Below, piece after piece: positions 9,001 through 10,485 of a DNA stretch of 10,485 nt (positions are counted from its first letter, which is position 1; every line of letters starts with the position of its first letter). The stretch lies in assembly GCA_030740295.1 (NCBI GenBank), contig JASLXP010000509.1, positions 1 through 10,485 on the forward strand, read 5' to 3'. Position numbers and translations under genes: made by a program. Source of the DNA: Planctomycetota bacterium. GTDB taxonomy: Bacteria > Planctomycetota > PUPC01 > JACPCR01. Under the pieces are notes generated by a model that was not told where the DNA came from, made no database searches, and saw only the letters and a program-made list of their open reading frames with translations.

Positions 9001-9956
9001 CCGGCATCTGTCCACTTCGCTGCCCGCTCCTTCTCATCGTAAAACGAGGGGCTCTGCTTGCCCGCCCGGTTCGCTACCTGGGCCAGGCGGTCGTGGAGGT
9101 CGATGTAGTAAACGTAAAGGGGCAGCTCGCTTGAAGCATCCACCCGGAGCTTTATTCGGAACTGACGATCGTCCGAAGCCATAAAGAAAAACTCCGCCAT
9201 GGAATAGAACTGGTCCGTGGCCGCGCACCTTTTCCTGTAGGCGTTCACCTCTCCCTTCGGCCCATCGTTTATTTCAAAGTGGATGACCAGGCGCTTCGTG
9301 GACTGCTGCACCTTCTCGCTCTCGGTGGCCGCTATCATCCGCACTACGTAAGCGCTCGGTTTCAGAGTGCCCAGGTCAAGTACGATGGGAGGATGATGCT
9401 GGTCAAAACGTACGGCCTTCACAGGTTTGCGGTACTTCCCCAGTTTGATGGCATCGCTGAAGATGCCCGCCTCAGGATTGGGATAGCGGTACTTCGGAAC
9501 CCGATAGACCGGCTCGGCGTACTCCACGATTCGGTCCTCTTCAATGCCGGGCAATTTCGTGGCGCGAAATTTCTTGTTCAGAGTCCGGGCGTTATGCACC
9601 GCGTACATGGGCATGTAGCGCTGGCGGTGGACACGAACGTGCTCCGCGGTGTTCGGATAGGGGATTACCTCCGGCCAGCCCCAGTTGTTTCCACGGTATC
9701 CGTATTCGCCAAAGAGCTCAGGGTCCTTGCCCGGCCAACCCGCTGGGCCAAACTGGCTGGGATACAGCTCCGCGCCCGTCCATTTCAGGACCCAGTCGAT
9801 GACATCTTCCGTCTCCATGATACTTGGAAATTTTTCTACCGGTTCCGCTCGGCAAACCGCCAGTGAGAATCCAACGGAAAAGACCAGTACCTGCAGGCAC
9901 CGGTTTCTATGTCTGCTCATCCCAACACCGTTCGCCTTTCCTGCGATCAACATCAT
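6006..9956 (-). CDS. Very large secreted heparinase II/III-like polysaccharide lyase
   Basis: This protein has 1,316 residues from the chosen ATG at 9956. A signal peptide is visible: basic MSRHRNR, hydrophobic core at about 20-35, likely cleavage after VCRA (37). Next comes an N-terminal beta-sandwich-like region (about 120-300, with PPIVLDLGTLKPSAYVVR), then a helical, probably (alpha/alpha)-toroid region (about 395-640, with YNDYSAGAW at 570-578). The heparinase II/III-type C-terminal beta-sheet domain covers about 750-990, marked by MGHSHNDPLDLQIW (HSHND 757-761), SHNTVV (HNT 795-797), VVDIFRVKGG (852-861) and FHG (869-871). About 330 residues of unrecognised, probably beta-rich sequence follow. 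The family cleaves uronate-containing polysaccharides by beta-elimination; the substrate here cannot be read. Tandem ATGs at 9956 and 9953 lie five and eight bases after a GGAG site. An ATG at 9920 would also keep the signal peptide. A TTG at 10022 is rejected because it coincides with the -35 box. Confidence 0.88.
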   Translation of the reverse strand: MMLIAGKANGVGMSRHRNRCLQVLVFSVGFSLAVCRAEPVEKFPSIMETEDVIDWVLKWTGAELYPSQFGPAGWPGKDPELFGEYGYRGNNWGWPEVIPYPNTAEHVRVHRQRYMPMYAVHNARTLNKKFRATKLPGIEEDRIVEYAEPVYRVPKYRYPNPEAGIFSDAIKLGKYRKPVKAVRFDQHHPPIVLDLGTLKPSAYVVRMIAATESEKVQQSTKRLVIHFEINDGPKGEVNAYRKRCAATDQFYSMAEFFFMASDDRQFRIKLRVDASSELPLYVYYIDLHDRLAQVANRAGKQSPSFYDEKERAAKWTDAGGPKKDPRSKKERFEADANQLSNLPRMNAQSRGGTRFWSQVTGALYRMPQDKVDDGMGIDVYGSDMIWNVPEKEYAGHRYEWVFRMASLAGRYWHLQRQTYYGKAAEISLKLRRIRIRSHRRLPRRIEKYVKTGDEALARTAAIRLAMVAWLNIFNVDGFRQTMCSIDTVPELGWNQGDLAFRRRGAIHYGGRFGDVKEYDALFPYIRGNEELAESLGRFIPWIKTAEDMVRFYEVGLLQIPAHETMIYQRYNDYSAGAWMSWYIAAQQDKEITKPWLEWIFRYVWTYPRMPAGIDETMFVSWTRDGTTTIGSTFYALGSVGNLRDILRNLSPLAKDPARSMPGDVRIPEVVSRAEWEGKFAQDTLVAGGYRFWVGDVSGPSRPRWVATGRADFDKKIDPKNKSRVLSNWFGVLETGQEQEDFRNRRAAGLRVGNGMGHSHNDPLDLQIWALGVPLSGDWGCRGGYCYPGTKALLSHNTVVASDLLKDSRHRWISSFCDAEGSRYLMGRADCPGFYGRQIALVDVDEPVPNSYVVDIFRVKGGNEKPYYAFHGPPPDDFYTNIEEVKKGYPDGNEGPLFDPEHNWHGEIPDHLTASWRMGRDEAKLEWTPSPKMQKSLTWFGLPGEEGGKQKLKVPGAERKAMGDAFDPSEPRKQIRLHLVGHEGAVAFGRRGYGVRAEKFYNEMLFVYPARWKGQTVFPVVFEPNPDERVIRNVKLLSDQDSVNDSSSSVALEITLRKGRKDVIYTAMRDSEPFKVAGHGTIHGEYAFLSYDDKGLRQATLVGGSLLDAKDIRIKTARAAYEGKVVAGIASEKTLILSDALPKEAENAVIEIGPEMRPTSYTIKSVDGKRVVMHKDFALTMSRIRGFLKEDGSPFTNCKISTPPGVPVSNEKGDKWWRSGEHYKLKTEELAWWCGGTAHPAEIPPRGKALRLVEGADPPQALRVGERLWVHEVGVGSSYRLPAFVNVIRRKDGSFDVRGNVEAEVTAAGKQLAIPKK

Positions 9957-9990
9957 TCTGTCTCCAGTAACAGTAACCTGACCTTGCGTA

Positions 9991-9999
9991 TGTAGTACA
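9991..9999. promoter_or_regulatory. TGTA-G-TACA dyad over the lyase -10 region, possible operator
   Basis: TGTA and TACA are exact reverse complements around a single base. The dyad covers the proposed -10 hexamer of the lyase promoter, where a bound repressor would block polymerase. Short TGT-N-ACA dyads are typical of GntR-family operators, a common type in sugar-acid regulation. With only four bases per arm, this is a suggestion, not a firm call. Confidence 0.25.
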
Positions 10000-10022
10000 A
10001 GTAACCAAATGGATTCTGTCAA
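9994..10022 (-). promoter_or_regulatory. Sigma-70-type promoter of the lyase gene
   Basis: On the minus strand a consensus TTGACA (-35, 10017-10022) is followed by exactly 17 bases and TGTACT (-10, 9994-9999; four of six match TATAAT). Transcription would begin near 9987, giving a leader of about 30 bases to the ATGs at 9956/9953. This supports those starts over the TTG at 10022, which is the -35 box itself. Confidence 0.55.
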
Positions 10023-10044
10023 TAACTCCGCATGACCGTAGCGT

Positions 10045-10128
10045 CATTGGCGGGCTGGGCTTCCCTGTGCGACCGTTGATCTTGTTTTCGTTCTTACTCG
10101 TCTGTCCCCATTCGCCTGTCCACTCATG
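10045..10128. repeat. 84-bp direct repeat, copy 1
   Basis: This unit recurs 96 bases downstream with two differences in 84 positions (10053 g versus a, 10064 c versus g); the last 64 positions are identical. The + strand is pyrimidine-rich over its right half. Inside the unit, tcgtctgtcc and tcgcctgtcc form a short internal repeat 16 bases apart. It lies between the lyase promoter and the enolase-superfamily gene. Confidence 0.95.
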
Positions 10129-10140
10129 CCTGACAGCAAC

Positions 10141-10224
10141 CATTGGCGAGCTGGGCTTCGCTGTGCGACCGTTGATCTTGTTTTCGTTCTTACTCGTCTG
10201 TCCCCATTCGCCTGTCCACTCATG
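10141..10224. repeat. 84-bp direct repeat, copy 2
   Basis: This is the second copy, separated from copy 1 by the 12 bases at 10129-10140. It ends 27 bases before the ATG of the enolase-superfamily gene, so it probably overlaps that gene's promoter or 5' leader. Neither copy shows a strong internal hairpin. TGACCG follows it directly (10225-10230) and also occurs left of copy 1 (10033-10038). Confidence 0.95.
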
Positions 10225-10251
10225 TGACCGACTCAAGCGGAGCAGCGTGCC

Positions 10252-10485
10252 ATGACAAAGATTAAACGGATCGAGCTCTTTCCCATGCGGTATCCCATGA
10301 CCGGTTACTTCAAGTTCTTTACCGGGTCTCACGGCTCTGCCGGCAGGGCGGCCGTCACTGTGAAAGTCACCGCGAATGACGGTACGGTCGGGTGGGGACA
10401 GTCGGTGCCCATCGCCAGATGGAGCTACGAGACGCTGGAAACCGTTTCGATTGTCTTGCGCGATTACTACGCCCCCGTGTTGCTC
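10252..10485 (+). CDS. Enolase-superfamily (mandelate racemase/muconate lactonizing) enzyme, 3' partial
   Basis: The 78 visible codons run in frame off the right edge. The ATG at 10252 is preceded by GGAG (10239-10242) with nine bases of spacing. The residues match the N-terminal capping domain of the MR/MLE subgroup. The first strand is MTKIKRIELFPMRYPM. A flexible 20s-type loop follows (about 17-32), which in this family closes over the substrate. Then comes the strand-turn TVKVTANDGTVGWGQSVPI (36-54), with the typical GWGE turn altered to GWGQ, and the WSYET helix start (57-61). The catalytic barrel with its metal ligands and Lys/His bases lies beyond the window, so the reaction (acid-sugar dehydratase, epimerase, racemase) cannot be assigned. 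Its divergent position to a secreted lyase makes a uronate-catabolism role plausible, as inference. Confidence 0.85.
   Translation, partial: MTKIKRIELFPMRYPMTGYFKFFTGSHGSAGRAAVTVKVTANDGTVGWGQSVPIARWSYETLETVSIVLRDYYAPVLL

Noticed and set aside
9786..9803. Lipoprotein processing site near LAVC in the lyase signal region
   Set aside because: The Cys of LAVC is encoded near 9852-9854, outside this interval, and the residue before it is Val rather than Gly/Ala/Ser. A signal peptidase I site after VCRA fits better. The interval itself shows nothing special.
10045..10224. CRISPR array or REP/BIME hairpin element
   Set aside because: There are only two copies, the unit is 84 bp with a 12-bp spacer, and I see no strong dyad within it; this fits neither class.
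10067..10255. 62-codon open frame on the + strand with repeated hydrophobic segment
   Set aside because: It is explained by the pyrimidine-rich repeat (T-rich codons give Leu/Phe/Val). It overlaps the start of the enolase-superfamily gene and has no convincing start signal.
9907..10332. 141-codon open frame on the - strand through both repeats
   Set aside because: It stays open through both copies because the 96-bp period is a multiple of three. It overlaps the lyase promoter and signal peptide region and the enolase-superfamily start, and the opposite strand is also open across the repeats, so the frame is not evidence of coding.

Overview
The window looks like a chromosomal stretch from a free-living, polysaccharide-degrading bacterium. 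My best guess is the Planctomycetes/Lentisphaerae/Verrucomicrobia (PVC) superphylum or a related uncultured phylum. That is inference: it rests on two very large modular carbohydrate-type proteins (over 1,300 residues each), a MoxR ATPase, a heparinase-II/III-like lyase, and mixed use of Shine-Dalgarno sites. Nothing in the sequence names a species. There are five protein genes, no RNA genes and no CRISPR array. No gene-free stretch exceeds 300 bases.

Layout. (1) Positions 1-4046, + strand: the 3' part of a giant multi-domain beta-sandwich protein. Its reading frame is open to the left edge of the window, so the start is missing. (2) Positions 4063-4668, - strand: a small nucleoside-phosphorylase-fold (MTA/SAH-nucleosidase-like) protein, converging on gene 1 with only 16 bases between the stop codons. 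(3) Positions 4778-5800, - strand: a MoxR-type AAA+ ATPase with all nucleotide-handling motifs but none of its usual DUF58/von Willebrand partners in view. Its 205-base leader holds a hairpin and a perfect 11-bp inverted repeat. (4) Positions 6006-9956, - strand: a very large secreted heparinase II/III-like polysaccharide lyase with a signal peptide and a readable promoter. (5) Positions 10045-10224: two near-identical 84-bp direct repeats in the divergent intergenic region. (6) Positions 10252 to the end, + strand: the N-terminus of an enolase-superfamily (mandelate racemase/muconate lactonizing enzyme) protein, cut by the right edge.

How the genes may work together. The secreted lyase and the enolase-superfamily enzyme are transcribed divergently from a shared control region. 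This fits a small uronate-polysaccharide catabolic locus, in which the lyase would release unsaturated uronate sugars and the enolase-superfamily enzyme would be an acid-sugar dehydratase or epimerase. That link is inference. The large gene at the left edge carries carbohydrate-binding-like jelly-roll and fibronectin-type-III-like modules and could be a surface or secreted partner, but no catalytic domain is visible in its sequenced part. The MoxR and phosphorylase-like genes lie on the same strand but are separated by 109 bases, and no functional link is evident. I found no clear new defence or mobile system. The most unusual items are the intergenic 84-bp tandem repeat, the oversized lyase, and the structured moxR leader.
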